DNA of 64,000 nt from Eubacterium brachy ATCC 33089 (GCA_000488855.1 KI535286.1:252813-316812), one strand, 5' to 3'; positions 7,180-16,178 are shown, numbered from the stretch's first letter. Notes: generated by a model from the sequence alone, not told the origin. Numbers and translations are program-made.

Positions 7180-7491
7180 ATGGAAAAACTTAGTAAAGAA
7201 ATTCTATTTAATGAAGTATATAAAAATAAATATATATTTGTAAAAAGCTGTTCAGGCAAAGCAGACGTATCAGATATTGAATATTTAACAAAAGCAATGG
7301 CGTGTAAAGCATGTATAGACATTATAGAAAAATATAATCTAGAAGAAGAGTTTAATGAATACTGCAGAAAAAGGAAAGTAAATCACGGAAATACTATAAG
7401 GGAAGAAAAAATGAAAAGAAGTCACCCAGCAGCATATTGTGCTGATAGAACTTATTTCAGGGGATGTTTTTTAAGCGAAGAGGAGTACTAG
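7180..7491 (+). CDS. Hypothetical phage protein
   Basis: This 103-residue soluble protein carries four or five Cys (KSCSGKAD, AMACKAC, AEYC-like and YFRGCF segments) that might bind metal, though no standard zinc-finger spacing is clear. A ribosome site AAAGGCGG precedes the ATG. It lies in the early/middle operon after the methyltransferases. The function is unknown. Confidence 0.65.
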   Translation: MEKLSKEILFNEVYKNKYIFVKSCSGKADVSDIEYLTKAMACKACIDIIEKYNLEEEFNEYCRKRKVNHGNTIREEKMKRSHPAAYCADRTYFRGCFLSEEEY

Positions 7492-7493
7492 AT

Positions 7494-8222
7494 ATGAATA
7501 GTAAAAATATAAGACAAATAGATGAACTACAAGGCAAAACCATATATATTGCCGGCAAAATTTCAGGAGAAGCAGATTACGGAAAGAAGGAATTTGCAAC
7601 TGCAGAAAAACTTTTAAAAGCAAGATTCAAAGATATCACAATACTAAATCCAACAGTACTTCCTGAAAACATTGCATATGATAAAGCAATAAATATATCA
7701 TCTGCAATGTTAAGAGAATCTGATTGCATATGTTTTTTAGATAACTGGTGAAAAAGCAAAGGGGCTAAATATGAAATGGAGCTAGCAAAAGTGCTAGACA
7801 AGAAAATAGAGTATATCAAACAAATTAGAGAAATAATCAATAAAGAAAAAAGAGATGTGGGACAGAAAGCAGTTAAAGAAAACTTGCAGGAAAAAACACT
7901 GATTTATGGGGCTTTGCTTATAAATGGAAATATTGAAACATATATCGCATATTCAATAAGCGTATCGGAGAGATATTGTAAAAAAGTAGTATCAGATGTT
8001 GCAGCTAATATACTAGAAAGACTAGATATAGAAGAGATAGAAAAAAATATTAACATCATTATAAAAAAAGGATATATGAAAAAAATGGATTATCTAAATT
8101 CATTAACAAATGAAGATCATGCACACATATTTGATTGTCTCACAGAAGAACATAAGATCTACAGACCAAAGCAACATGCAGAGGAAGAATGCGTAAATAT
8201 ATATGATTGGAGTTGGGAATAA
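7494..8222 (+). pseudogene. DUF4406-like (nucleoside deoxyribosyltransferase-fold) gene interrupted by TGA
   Basis: Residues 1-85 match DUF4406 proteins: TIYIAGKISGEADYGKKEF followed by SDCICFLDNW. An in-frame TGA at 7749-7751 stops translation exactly where family members continue with a charged residue and SKGA. The same frame then runs on as KSKGAKYEMELAKVLDKK, which is the expected family sequence, and ends 156 codons later at 8222. So one 242-codon gene seems broken by a nonsense change, or the two parts are made separately: an ATG at 7776 has AAGGGG about 11 bases upstream. The C-terminal 130 residues are a second region of unknown type. A sequencing error is also possible. Confidence 0.75.
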
Positions 8223-8425
8223 TGAATACACACCTAAATACAATAAGAAAAATTAACAACAGATGCAGAAAAACAAAGGTACAGATATATGAGCTTATGA
8301 AAGATAATAATTGCACAAAAGATGAAATGGAATTTATTTTGATGAGTTTGCATTCTCAAGTCTTGATAGCTAAAACAGCCGAAGAAGCACATGAAAAAAT
8401 TAAGGGAGCAAATTATGAACGGTAA
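8222..8425 (+). CDS. Small phage protein, unknown
   Basis: This 67-residue helical protein has its ATG overlapping the upstream TAA (TAATG), which suggests coupled translation. It is rich in Lys, Glu, Asn and Ile, with no known motif. It belongs to the rightward early/middle operon. Confidence 0.6.
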   Translation: MNTHLNTIRKINNRCRKTKVQIYELMKDNNCTKDEMEFILMSLHSQVLIAKTAEEAHEKIKGANYER

Positions 8426-8506
8426 AAATTAAATCAGAGGTGAAAATCTATGAGCTGCGGTGGCAGCTTATGAAAACATAGAGAAATACATAGAAGAGGT
8501 AAAAAA

Positions 8507-8728
8507 ATGAAACTTAGCAAAAAAACAATCAGACACGCACTAATACTTATAGTGATTTTAATATTGTTACTTATAGCAATGACGGCTAACTATGTTACGG
8601 CAGAAATTCAGATGAATTTTAAAAAACAGCAGATAGAAAAATTAGAGGAAGATCTCGGGAAACTTAAAGCAGAAAACTATCACCTAAAGATGGATAAAAA
8701 AAGCAATCATGCAACAGAAAGAAAATAA
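8507..8728 (+). CDS. Small membrane-anchored coiled-coil protein
   Basis: This 73-residue protein has a basic N-terminus, one strong transmembrane helix (about residues 11-30, ILIVILILLLIAM) and a charged C-terminal helix with heptad-like Leu and Ile (about 40-65). The topology resembles small phage inner-membrane proteins that anchor replication or affect the host envelope. It has the ribosome site AAGAGG and stands two genes before the Rep protein. No family is recognised. Confidence 0.65.
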   Translation: MKLSKKTIRHALILIVILILLLIAMTANYVTAEIQMNFKKQQIEKLEEDLGKLKAENYHLKMDKKSNHATERK

Positions 8729-8746
8729 AAATTAAGAAAAATCATA

Positions 8747-8829
8747 GAGGACAAACCATATATAAAAATATGTATATATAATGGAAGGAAAAATTTTAAA
8801 AGGCTAGGTGTTAAGCCTTGAACGTCCTC
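8747..8829. other. Nested inverted repeats before rep, candidate rolling-circle origin
   Basis: GAGGAC (8747-8752) and GTCCTC (8824-8829) enclose an AT-rich stretch and a hairpin AAGGCT/AGCCTT (8800-8805 and 8814-8819). HUH replication proteins often nick in a hairpin near their own gene. The nick site itself cannot be identified, and it could equally be an mRNA leader structure. Confidence 0.35.
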
Positions 8830-8863
8830 GTAATAGATATTAACAAGTGAGTGAAAAAAGAAG

Positions 8864-9712
8864 ATGAATAACAAATACATACAATACGATTACGAGAGCA
8901 CGTTCAATAGCAAGCTGGATGCAGATGACAAGAGAATAGAAAAGTTACTTAGTGACGGCCGAATAAAAGGGATCTATGCCACTAAAACTATAAAAGCAGG
9001 AAAAAGCTTTGAAGTTGAAATATATCCAGAATTTACAAAAAAATCACAACAAGGCTTTAAATTAAAGAAAATCAATAAGACAGCTCAAAAAAACCTTAAC
9101 GACAAAAACGCAAGAAAGAGACTAGAAAGGCTTATCAATACAAACTTTAAAAACGGAGACTACTGGGTCACTTTAACATACACAAATGAAAATTTACCGA
9201 CAAGCCTTGAAGCTGCCCAAAAAGACATGAAAAACTATATTGAAAGAATCAACTATCGACGTAAGAAAAAGGGACTGAATAATGCTAAGTATATCTATGT
9301 GACTGAATTTAGCGAAAAGGGAAGATGTCACCATCACCTAATAATGGATTGCGACTTAGACATGAAGATAATTGAGTCAGTTTGGAAGAAAGGCAGAAGA
9401 AACAATGTAAGAAGAATCGCAGAAGATGAGCAAGGGATAACAGGACTGGCATACTATCTCACTAAAGATCCGCAAGGCAGAAAACGATGGAAGAGCAGCC
9501 AAGGGCTGAAAAGACCCATAGAGAGAAAAAGCTACAGTGTTATTTCAAAAAGAAAAATACAAAATATGATTAAGAATCAAGATTCTATTGAGTTTGAACT
9601 TGAAAAAATCTACAAAGGAAAAAAGTTTATGTCCGCCGAAGTAAAATACAATAAGTATAATTGCAAGTTTTACATTTACGCGAGAATGATCAACGCAAAG
9701 AATAGGGAGTGA
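8864..9712 (+). CDS. HUH-type rolling-circle replication initiator (Rep)
   Basis: This 282-residue protein has the three HUH endonuclease motifs in order: motif 1 YWVTLTYTNENLP (about 100-112), motif 2 CHHHLIM (about 154-160, the two metal-binding His) and motif 3 GLAYYLTKD (about 194-202, with the nucleophilic Tyr and a Lys). Such proteins nick one strand at an origin and start rolling-circle replication. They are common in inovirus- and microvirus-like elements and plasmids. Here the protein is the only replication gene seen; no primase, helicase loader, single-strand binding protein or polymerase is present. The basic N-terminal 80 residues may recognise DNA. Start ATG at 8864 has only a weak ribosome site. 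Confidence 0.88.
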   Translation: MNNKYIQYDYESTFNSKLDADDKRIEKLLSDGRIKGIYATKTIKAGKSFEVEIYPEFTKKSQQGFKLKKINKTAQKNLNDKNARKRLERLINTNFKNGDYWVTLTYTNENLPTSLEAAQKDMKNYIERINYRRKKKGLNNAKYIYVTEFSEKGRCHHHLIMDCDLDMKIIESVWKKGRRNNVRRIAEDEQGITGLAYYLTKDPQGRKRWKSSQGLKRPIERKSYSVISKRKIQNMIKNQDSIEFELEKIYKGKKFMSAEVKYNKYNCKFYIYARMINAKNRE

Positions 9713-9714
9713 AT

Positions 9715-9993
9715 ATGTTTAAAGATACAGTGATAATATTCATTGCATTTACTATGGCAAGTGCAATTATAGTGTACTGGCAAGAAGTCAAGAATTTAGC
9801 AAGCATCTGCATAAGAAAAGCTAAAGAAGTTTTACAATATATGGGCGGAGCGATATATTCCGCAGTATGCTTCTACATAGAAAAACTTGAAGACACTATT
9901 ATGGTATGGATATTAGCTGCAATGCTGGTGTTAGCGTGTAGCATAATGGTATGGGCAATAGCAATGATATCAGTGCTAAGCCTAGTATGTTAG
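9715..9993 (+). CDS. Small two-helix membrane protein
   Basis: This 92-residue protein has hydrophobic segments near residues 4-20 and 60-90, separated by a charged, amphipathic middle. It follows rep directly (a GTG at 9709 overlapping the rep stop is an alternative start) and overlaps an upstream alternative start of the next gene. Small membrane proteins next to rolling-circle Rep genes occur in filamentous-type elements, but no family is recognised here. Confidence 0.6.
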   Translation: MFKDTVIIFIAFTMASAIIVYWQEVKNLASICIRKAKEVLQYMGGAIYSAVCFYIEKLEDTIMVWILAAMLVLACSIMVWAIAMISVLSLVC

Positions 9994-10019
9994 AGTGCAA
10001 ACGAATAGGGATAGTACGA

Positions 10020-10460
10020 ATGAGAAAAGAACTTGAAAATTATAGAGCATTATGCAGCGAAATAGAGAGCATGCGATCAGAGCTTGAGAAACTAGAACAA
10101 GAACAAGAAACGATTAGAGACACCACAAAAAGCTATACCACGGGCAAGCCTGTGACAATTATGATACAAGGCAGAGTATACACAAAAGCGTTTGAAGACA
10201 AATACAATGCACTGCTTAAAAATTTGTATATGAAACTTGCGGATAGAATCGCTGCGAAAGCAAAAATTGAAGAATGGATAGATACATTAGATGCAGAAAT
10301 CAGAACGATAGTTCGTATGGTTTATATCAATAACATGGAACATGAAGAAGTAGCCAGCGAACTAGGATATGAAAGATCAAGTATAACAAAAAAATTATCG
10401 AGATTTTGGGCAGCATATGGATTGCAACTATCACACAATTCACATGGAAAAAATGTATAA
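10020..10460 (+). CDS. Sigma-70 region 4-like phage transcriptional regulator (ArpU/DUF1492-like)
   Basis: This 146-residue protein (longer if begun at ATG 9987) has a coiled-coil N-terminal half and a C-terminal helix-turn-helix, LDAEIRTIVRMVYINNMEHEEVASELGYERSSITKKLSRFW. This matches sigma-70 region 4 as found in ArpU/RinA/DUF1492 late activators. The start at 10020 is chosen for the AGGGA about 10 bases upstream. It is the last gene before the packaging and structural operon, the usual place for the activator of late transcription. The target promoter is not obvious, but 10461-10556 upstream of the HNH gene is the likely region. Confidence 0.82.
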   Translation: MRKELENYRALCSEIESMRSELEKLEQEQETIRDTTKSYTTGKPVTIMIQGRVYTKAFEDKYNALLKNLYMKLADRIAAKAKIEEWIDTLDAEIRTIVRMVYINNMEHEEVASELGYERSSITKKLSRFWAAYGLQLSHNSHGKNV

Positions 10461-10529
10461 TAATAGCATAGGTATTTGATTCATTTATTTTTATACCTCC
10501 TTTCTAAAATAATACTTAACTAACAAAAG

Positions 10530-10553
10530 GACATCTATAGCGGATGTCTTTTT
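10530..10553 (+). terminator. Terminator directly before the HNH start codon
   Basis: GACATC, a 7-base loop and GATGTC followed by five T form a short intrinsic terminator that ends 3 bases before the ATG at 10557. It would separate early and late transcription and could be passed by antitermination. Confidence 0.6.
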
Positions 10554-10556
10554 GTT

Positions 10557-10901
10557 ATGGCAAAGAAAGAAGAGCAAATGAAACACAGCAGAGAATATAA
10601 CAAAACTATAAAAACTTGGTACGATTCTCCAAGGTGGAGAGTGCCACGAGATAAATACAAAGCGAAGCGGATTGCGATAGATGGCGGCATGTGTGAGTTA
10701 TGTCGTGATGAATTAGGTTACATTGTTGACCACATCAAAGAGCTGAACGAACACAACTTTGATGACATCAATGTAAGACTTAGTGAAGATAACTTGCAAT
10801 ACATTTGCTTAAAGTGCCATAACCAAAAGACTTTTAAAAAGCAGGCAGCACTGGCAGAGGGTTACTACATTAACGAGAGAGGAGAGGTATGCCCCCATTA
10901 A
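10557..10901 (+). CDS. HNH endonuclease
   Basis: This 114-residue nuclease has the zinc-binding pairs CELC (about 46-49) and CLKC (about 83-86) around the catalytic DHI motif (YIVDHIKEL) and the later Asn and His of NLQYICLKCHNQKT. HNH proteins next to terminase genes support DNA cleavage during packaging in HK97-type phages. The start is ATG 10557 or ATG 10578; the first lies just behind a terminator and has a weak ribosome site, so the second is possible. Confidence 0.92.
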   Translation: MAKKEEQMKHSREYNKTIKTWYDSPRWRVPRDKYKAKRIAIDGGMCELCRDELGYIVDHIKELNEHNFDDINVRLSEDNLQYICLKCHNQKTFKKQAALAEGYYINERGEVCPH

Positions 10902-10959
10902 AATTCTATGCATCGCATCAAAAAACCGACGACGCCAGAGCTTCAAAAAATACACAGCC

Positions 10960-10977
10960 CATGTACATGAGGGGGGG
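10960..10977. other. Palindrome and G-run before terS, candidate cos/packaging site
   Basis: CATGTACATG (10960-10969) is followed by a run of seven G (10971-10977) between the HNH and terS genes. Cos sites of HNH-carrying siphophages usually lie in this interval. The exact cut cannot be told. Confidence 0.3.
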
Positions 10978-10990
10978 TTAAAGTTTAAAA

Positions 10991-11353
10991 ATGGAAAATT
11001 TAGAAAAAGAAAAAAGAATCAAAAAAGAAAAACTGGCATTAAAAAGAATATTCAAAAATGTAGACATAAAAAAGAGAAATTTAGCAGAAAGACTTATAGA
11101 TCGAGCAGCTTTCATGAAAGTTGTATTAGAAGATTTAGAGGAGTGCATAAAAAAAGACGGTTCAACATACAGGATGGAACAGGGCAAACAAAAAATGATC
11201 GTAGAAAATCCGGCACAGAAAACATACAACACGATGATAAACCGATATGCGATTGTACAAAAACAACTAAACGATTTATTAAACAAAGAAATGGCAGAAA
11301 TTAGGGAAATAGGTGACGGATTTGAGGAGTTCGTTAGCGATAGAATTACGTAA
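10991..11353 (+). CDS. terS: Terminase small subunit (P27 family)
   Basis: This 120-residue, strongly basic protein is helical, with ENPAQKTYNTMINRYAIVQKQLNDLL typical of P27-family small terminases. It recognises the packaging site and hands the DNA to the large subunit. Its end overlaps the start of terL by 41 bases in another frame, which indicates coupled translation. Confidence 0.85.
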   Translation: MENLEKEKRIKKEKLALKRIFKNVDIKKRNLAERLIDRAAFMKVVLEDLEECIKKDGSTYRMEQGKQKMIVENPAQKTYNTMINRYAIVQKQLNDLLNKEMAEIREIGDGFEEFVSDRIT

Positions 11354-13106
11354 ATTTAAGCGAGATGATGAAGAGGTAATCTACGGAAAAAAAGAATACA
11401 AAATTATAAAAAATAGGATTGTATATAACGACAGTTATAATGCCATTTCAGAATATTATGACAAGATAAAAAATAAAAAAATCAATGCTAGCAGAAAAAT
11501 AAAATTACAATTTTCATTACTTGCAAAGTGGTCAAAAAAAGGTATTGGAGATTATTATTTTGACAGTAAAAAAGCTAATCACATAATTGAATTTGCAGAG
11601 AATTTTTGCAGGCATAGCAAAGGCAAAATGGCAGGCAAAAAGGTTCGTCTGGAGCTATGGGAAAAAGCAATTTTAGCTGCAATTTTCGGATTTATTGATA
11701 TAAATAATCACAGAAAACACCAAAAAATAGTACTAATTGTGGGCAAAAAAAATGGGAAATCATTCCTAGATTCCATAATCGCACTATATGGACTATTTGC
11801 AGATGGAGAAGGGGGACCGGAGATATATTCTGTAGCAACAAAACGTGATCAAGCGAAAATTGTCTGGGACGAATCCAAGCGAATGGTCAAAAAATCACCT
11901 GTATTAAATAGGCGGGCAAGGTGCTTGGTCAATGGTATATTTGTCGATTACAACGACGGAACATTTAAACCACTTGCATCAGATTCAGACAAGTTAGATG
12001 GTCTAAACGTTCATATAGTAATAATGGACGAATGGCATCAGTGGAAGAATGGTAGAACTCTGTACGATATGATGGCAGACGGAATTACCGCGAGAGAAAA
12101 CCCACTCATAATCATGACATCTACAGCAGGAACAGTGCGAGGAGATATATACGACGAAATATACGAGGAAGCAGAACAACACTGTAATAACATTGAGCAG
12201 AAAAACTACAATGCACTAGATGAAAGGGCAATTTATTTTGTGTATGAACTTGACAAAAAAGAGGAATGGCGAGATGCAGATAACTGGGAAAAAGCCAATC
12301 CAGGACTTGGCACAATCAAGAAATTGTCGGCACTTCAGGACAAGGCAAAAAGAGTTGCTCAAAACAGCAGATTTGAAAAAAATTTCGTATGCAAGGAATT
12401 TAATATACGTGAAACTTCAATTGATTCTTGGATGAGATTTGAAGATTTCAATAACACTAAAACTTTTGATATAGAGAAGCTAAAACCAAAATATCTTATA
12501 GGTGGCAGTGATCTTTCGAGCACTACAGACCTTACTTGCGGAACGCTAATTTTTAAGATTCCAGATGACAAGCACATATACGTTGAGCAAATGTATTTTT
12601 TACCGGAAGATCTACTTGAGGCAAGAGTAAGAGACGATAAGATACGATACGACATATGGTATGAGCAAGGACTATTACGCCTTTGTCCCGGGAACAAAAT
12701 AGATTACAAAGATCTAAAAGAGTGGTTTGAATCATATTATTTTGAAAAAAGATTCTATATTCCGTTTCATGGTTACGACTCTTGGAGTGCAACTTACTAT
12801 GTAAATGAAATGCAAACGACATTTGGAAAAAAAGGTATGGAAGCCGTGATACAAGGCAAAAAAACTTTAAGCAATCCTATGCAAAACTTAGAAGCAGACT
12901 TCAAGGCAGGTAAGATTATTTATAACAACAATCCAATACTAAAAATGTGTATAGCAAATACGGCAGTAGACATGGACAGAAACGGAAATATACAGCCTCA
13001 CAAAGGATTTAATCAAAGAAAAAGAATCGACGGGCTTGCGAGCTTGCTCAATGCATACACGGTTTATGAAAGGCACAGACAAGAGTACGAGGAGATGATC
13101 AAATGA
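11313..13106 (+). CDS. terL: Terminase large subunit
   Basis: This 597-residue packaging motor has a Walker A-like GKKNGKS (about 144-150) and a Walker B IVIMDEWH (about 235-242) in the N-terminal ATPase. The C-terminal RNase H-like nuclease region begins near GGSDLSSTTDLT, where the Asp is a likely metal ligand. The length matches HK97-type TerL. The start is GTG 11313 with AGGGA upstream. It pumps DNA into proheads and cuts genome ends with TerS and HNH. Confidence 0.95.
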   Translation: MTDLRSSLAIELRKFKRDDEEVIYGKKEYKIIKNRIVYNDSYNAISEYYDKIKNKKINASRKIKLQFSLLAKWSKKGIGDYYFDSKKANHIIEFAENFCRHSKGKMAGKKVRLELWEKAILAAIFGFIDINNHRKHQKIVLIVGKKNGKSFLDSIIALYGLFADGEGGPEIYSVATKRDQAKIVWDESKRMVKKSPVLNRRARCLVNGIFVDYNDGTFKPLASDSDKLDGLNVHIVIMDEWHQWKNGRTLYDMMADGITARENPLIIMTSTAGTVRGDIYDEIYEEAEQHCNNIEQKNYNALDERAIYFVYELDKKEEWRDADNWEKANPGLGTIKKLSALQDKAKRVAQNSRFEKNFVCKEFNIRETSIDSWMRFEDFNNTKTFDIEKLKPKYLIGGSDLSSTTDLTCGTLIFKIPDDKHIYVEQMYFLPEDLLEARVRDDKIRYDIWYEQGLLRLCPGNKIDYKDLKEWFESYYFEKRFYIPFHGYDSWSATYYVNEMQTTFGKKGMEAVIQGKKTLSNPMQNLEADFKAGKIIYNNNPILKMCIANTAVDMDRNGNIQPHKGFNQRKRIDGLASLLNAYTVYERHRQEYEEMIK

Positions 13107-13282
13107 TGAATTACTACAAAAAAATAACAGCAACACTGGCAACTGGAAAAACTAAAATGTTAATAATAACGTCAGATTCTGAACTTGATATAGATACACC
13201 ATTTTTATATGTCAAGAATAAAGATGGATTGCAGCATATTATCAACATGGCAGAATGTCAGACTATAACATTTGAGGAGTAA
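13103..13282 (+). CDS. Small phage protein between terL and portal
   Basis: This 59-residue protein starts at an ATG that overlaps the terL stop (ATGA) and ends 2 bases before the portal gene. It has a basic N-terminus and a mixed beta-like middle (KMLIITSDSELDIDTPFLYVKNKDG). Small genes in this slot are common in HK97-type modules, but the function is unknown. Confidence 0.65.
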   Translation: MMNYYKKITATLATGKTKMLIITSDSELDIDTPFLYVKNKDGLQHIINMAECQTITFEE

Positions 13283-13284
13283 AA

Positions 13285-14436
13285 ATGCTAGATTTTTTGA
13301 AAAGAAAAAAAGCTAAAAAAATTGCCAGAGAATACTTCAAACTGATAACGGGATATAAGCCAATTTTTTCAAGTAGAGCAGGAAGCATATATGAAATGGA
13401 GCTTACAAGAAGCTGCATACATTCTTTTGCTACACACGTATCTAAACTAAAACCGGTTGCCCGGGGTAAAAATAATGAAATTTTCGAAAGAATGTTGCAG
13501 TTTAAACCTAATGCCATGCAAGACACAAGTAAATGGTTATATCAGATGGCTACAATTTATCAAGTTGAAAATGCAGTTTTCATTATTCCGGAACTTGATA
13601 AAGATGCAGAAACTATAACAGGATTTCATAATGTCGCTCCAAGCAGAAGTCAAATTGTCAGGGGCGACGATGCCAGACTGTATCTCAAATATGAGTATTA
13701 TGGCAATAAATATGCAATAGAGTTTGAAAAAATCGGTATTCTATCAAAATTTCTCTATAAAAATGGCATTTTTGGCGAAAATAATTCGGCGATAGCTACA
13801 ACGCTAGAAGTAATGGAAACCAACAATAAAGGAATAATCGAAGGCGTAAAAAATGGCGCAAGCATAAGATTTTTCGCTAAATTGGGCAGCACTCTTTTAT
13901 CAGAAGACGTTGAAAAGGAAAGAGAAAGACTAACAAAATCACAATTATCCATGGATAACAATGGCGGAATAATAATGCTTGATAACAAGTATGATGAATT
14001 TAGACAGATAGACTCTAAGACATACACAGTAGATGCAGGTCAGATGAAGCTCATCAATGACAATGTATTTAGCTATCTGAATACTAACATGGACATAATC
14101 CAAAACACCTATAATTCAGATAAATGGAACGCGTATTATGAAGGAGCAATTGAGCCATTCGCAATTCAACTTAGTCTTGTGCTAACCAATATGACATTTT
14201 CAGACAAGGAAAAGGCGTTTGGCAATAATATTATATTCACAGCAAATAGGCTGCAATACCTAACTAACCAAGAAAAACTAAATACAGTGACACAATTATT
14301 TGATCGTGGGTTCATAACTCACAATCAGGGGTTAGAGATTTTTAATATGGAGAGTTTGGGAGAAGAAGGCGAAAAACGGTATATCAGAAAAGAGTACGCA
14401 CAGCACAATTATGAAGAAGAACTAAACGAAGTTTGA
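13285..14436 (+). CDS. Phage portal protein (HK97 type)
   Basis: This 383-residue protein forms the dodecameric ring at the head vertex through which DNA passes. The conserved N-terminal SGYKPIF...YEMELTRSCIHSFATHVSKLKPV region and the NNGGIIMLDN segment fit Phage_portal proteins of HK97-like phages. It lies between terL and the protease, the canonical order. Confidence 0.92.
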   Translation: MLDFLKRKKAKKIAREYFKLITGYKPIFSSRAGSIYEMELTRSCIHSFATHVSKLKPVARGKNNEIFERMLQFKPNAMQDTSKWLYQMATIYQVENAVFIIPELDKDAETITGFHNVAPSRSQIVRGDDARLYLKYEYYGNKYAIEFEKIGILSKFLYKNGIFGENNSAIATTLEVMETNNKGIIEGVKNGASIRFFAKLGSTLLSEDVEKERERLTKSQLSMDNNGGIIMLDNKYDEFRQIDSKTYTVDAGQMKLINDNVFSYLNTNMDIIQNTYNSDKWNAYYEGAIEPFAIQLSLVLTNMTFSDKEKAFGNNIIFTANRLQYLTNQEKLNTVTQLFDRGFITHNQGLEIFNMESLGEEGEKRYIRKEYAQHNYEEELNEV

Positions 14437-14446
14437 AAGGAAGACA

Positions 14447-15073
14447 ATGAGCAAGACATTACTTGAAAAGATGAAGAGCAGACAGTATAGGGAACTGATA
14501 ATATCAAGCGAACTTCAAGAAAATAAAAGGATAGATACGGATTATTATGTTGAAGGTTACGCAGCTAAATTTGAGCCATATCCACTGTTTGAATATGACG
14601 GGGAAACTATATATGAAAGATTTGAAAAAGGCTGCTTTGCAAAAACAGACATGGAAGACATAATTTTTCAGTACAATCATTCTGGAAGAGTTTTTGCGAG
14701 AAAAAGCAATGGAACATTGATAGTAGAAGCAGATGATACAGGACTATTTATAGCAGCGGATTTATCAAAATCAGAAGATGGCAGAAATCTTTACGAAGAA
14801 ATACAAAACGGGCTTACTACAAAAATGAGTTGGGGATTTGTACCGGGAGATTACTACTTTGATGAAAAAACAAAAACAATCACACACAAGACTATCAAAA
14901 AAATATATGACGTGTCAGCAGTGAGTCTTGCAGCAAATGATGATACAGAAATTTATGCAAGAGATTTCTTCAACGGAGTGATTAAAGGATCTAACGAGGA
15001 GTTCGTAAGGCGTGAAAATCAAATAAAAAAGTTAGAACTAATAATTAAACTTAATACAGGAGACAAACGATGA
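14447..15073 (+). CDS. HK97-family prohead protease
   Basis: This 208-residue U35-type serine protease has the catalytic His in YNHSGR (about 85) and the Ser in KMSWGF (about 126). It would cleave the N-terminal scaffolding domain of the capsid protein during maturation. It starts with an AAAGGAAG ribosome site and overlaps the capsid gene by 4 bases. Confidence 0.92.
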   Translation: MSKTLLEKMKSRQYRELIISSELQENKRIDTDYYVEGYAAKFEPYPLFEYDGETIYERFEKGCFAKTDMEDIIFQYNHSGRVFARKSNGTLIVEADDTGLFIAADLSKSEDGRNLYEEIQNGLTTKMSWGFVPGDYYFDEKTKTITHKTIKKIYDVSAVSLAANDDTEIYARDFFNGVIKGSNEEFVRRENQIKKLELIIKLNTGDKR

Positions 15074-16176
15074 GACTTAAAGAAATTGAAAAAAGACTTA
15101 AAGAGATTGAAGCAGAGCTTAGAACAGATGATGCAGATATTTCTGCACTTGAAAAAGAAGTAGAAGAGCTAGTTGCGGAAAGAAAAAGCATTTTGGAAGA
15201 TGCAGAAAAAAGAGAAAAAATGCTAAAAGAAATCGCAAATCAAGATTTTGATGTAGTGGTCAGATCTTTTCACGGAGCAGAACCGGAAGGACCAAAAGGC
15301 TATGATTCTGCAGAATATAGATCTGCGTATTTTAAGAACATGCTAGGTATTGAAATGACAAATGAGGAAAGGGCAGCATTCACTCATACTACAGCAAACA
15401 CCGCAGATGTTGTGCCAAAAGAAACTGTAGATATGATTTTTTCAAATATGGAAGAACAGCATCCTATAATAGCAGACGTGAACGCTTTAAGGACCGGCAC
15501 TGTCATTAACATCACAAAACATACATCAATTGTAGCAGGAGATGCGAAAGTAGTTGCAGAAGGCGTAGCTAACGACGACGAACAAAATACATTTGTTTCA
15601 GTGACACTTTCAGGTAAGGACATCGCTAAATCTATAGAATATTCTTACAGATTACAGGCTATGGCAATTGCAGCTTTCGAATCATACCTTGTAAAAGAGA
15701 TCAGCGAAAGAATATCTGCAGCATGGGCAAAGCAGATAGTCGCTCAAATCAAAACGGATTTGGCAGTTGCAAATAAGATTGCGGTGACAAAAACGCTGAA
15801 AATGGAAGACGTGTTGAAAGGTTTAGCTGCCCTAAAAGGAGCAACAGGACAGGTAGTTGTTTACGCAAACTCCGTGGGCATTTACAGTCACATTGCCGGA
15901 ATGAAAGATGCCGACACCAAAGTCAACTTCATTCCGGACTATTCACAGGCGATCGCAGGAACAGTGCTTGGAAAACCAATAAAGCAGGAAGATGCACTTG
16001 CGGATGGCGAAATTCTTATATTAGACCCTAGTCAGTACACAGAAAATGTAGTACAAGACGTCTTGATAGAACAAGACAAGGATATTAAAAGGCATGTGCA
16101 TATCCTTTCGGGAATACTTATTGCAGAAGGATCTATGACAAATGACAAGGGTGCAGCAATGCTAACTATTTCATAA
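15070..16176 (+). CDS. Major capsid protein (HK97 fold) with N-terminal scaffold
   Basis: This 368-residue protein has an N-terminal coiled coil (residues 1-60, repeating LKEIEKRLKEIEAEL) that acts as a built-in scaffold in this family and is removed by the protease. The Phage_capsid domain follows from about residue 85, including VPKETVDMIFSNMEEQHPI and the later EDALADGEILILDPSQY. A perfect hairpin follows the gene at 16179-16203. Confidence 0.93.
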   Translation: MRLKEIEKRLKEIEAELRTDDADISALEKEVEELVAERKSILEDAEKREKMLKEIANQDFDVVVRSFHGAEPEGPKGYDSAEYRSAYFKNMLGIEMTNEERAAFTHTTANTADVVPKETVDMIFSNMEEQHPIIADVNALRTGTVINITKHTSIVAGDAKVVAEGVANDDEQNTFVSVTLSGKDIAKSIEYSYRLQAMAIAAFESYLVKEISERISAAWAKQIVAQIKTDLAVANKIAVTKTLKMEDVLKGLAALKGATGQVVVYANSVGIYSHIAGMKDADTKVNFIPDYSQAIAGTVLGKPIKQEDALADGEILILDPSQYTENVVQDVLIEQDKDIKRHVHILSGILIAEGSMTNDKGAAMLTIS

Positions 16177-16178
16177 AC

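Noticed and set aside
7749-7751. TGA read as tryptophan by an alternative genetic code.
   Set aside because: All other genes in the window end normally, several at TGA, and use TGG for Trp; a single interruption is better explained as mutation or split expression.
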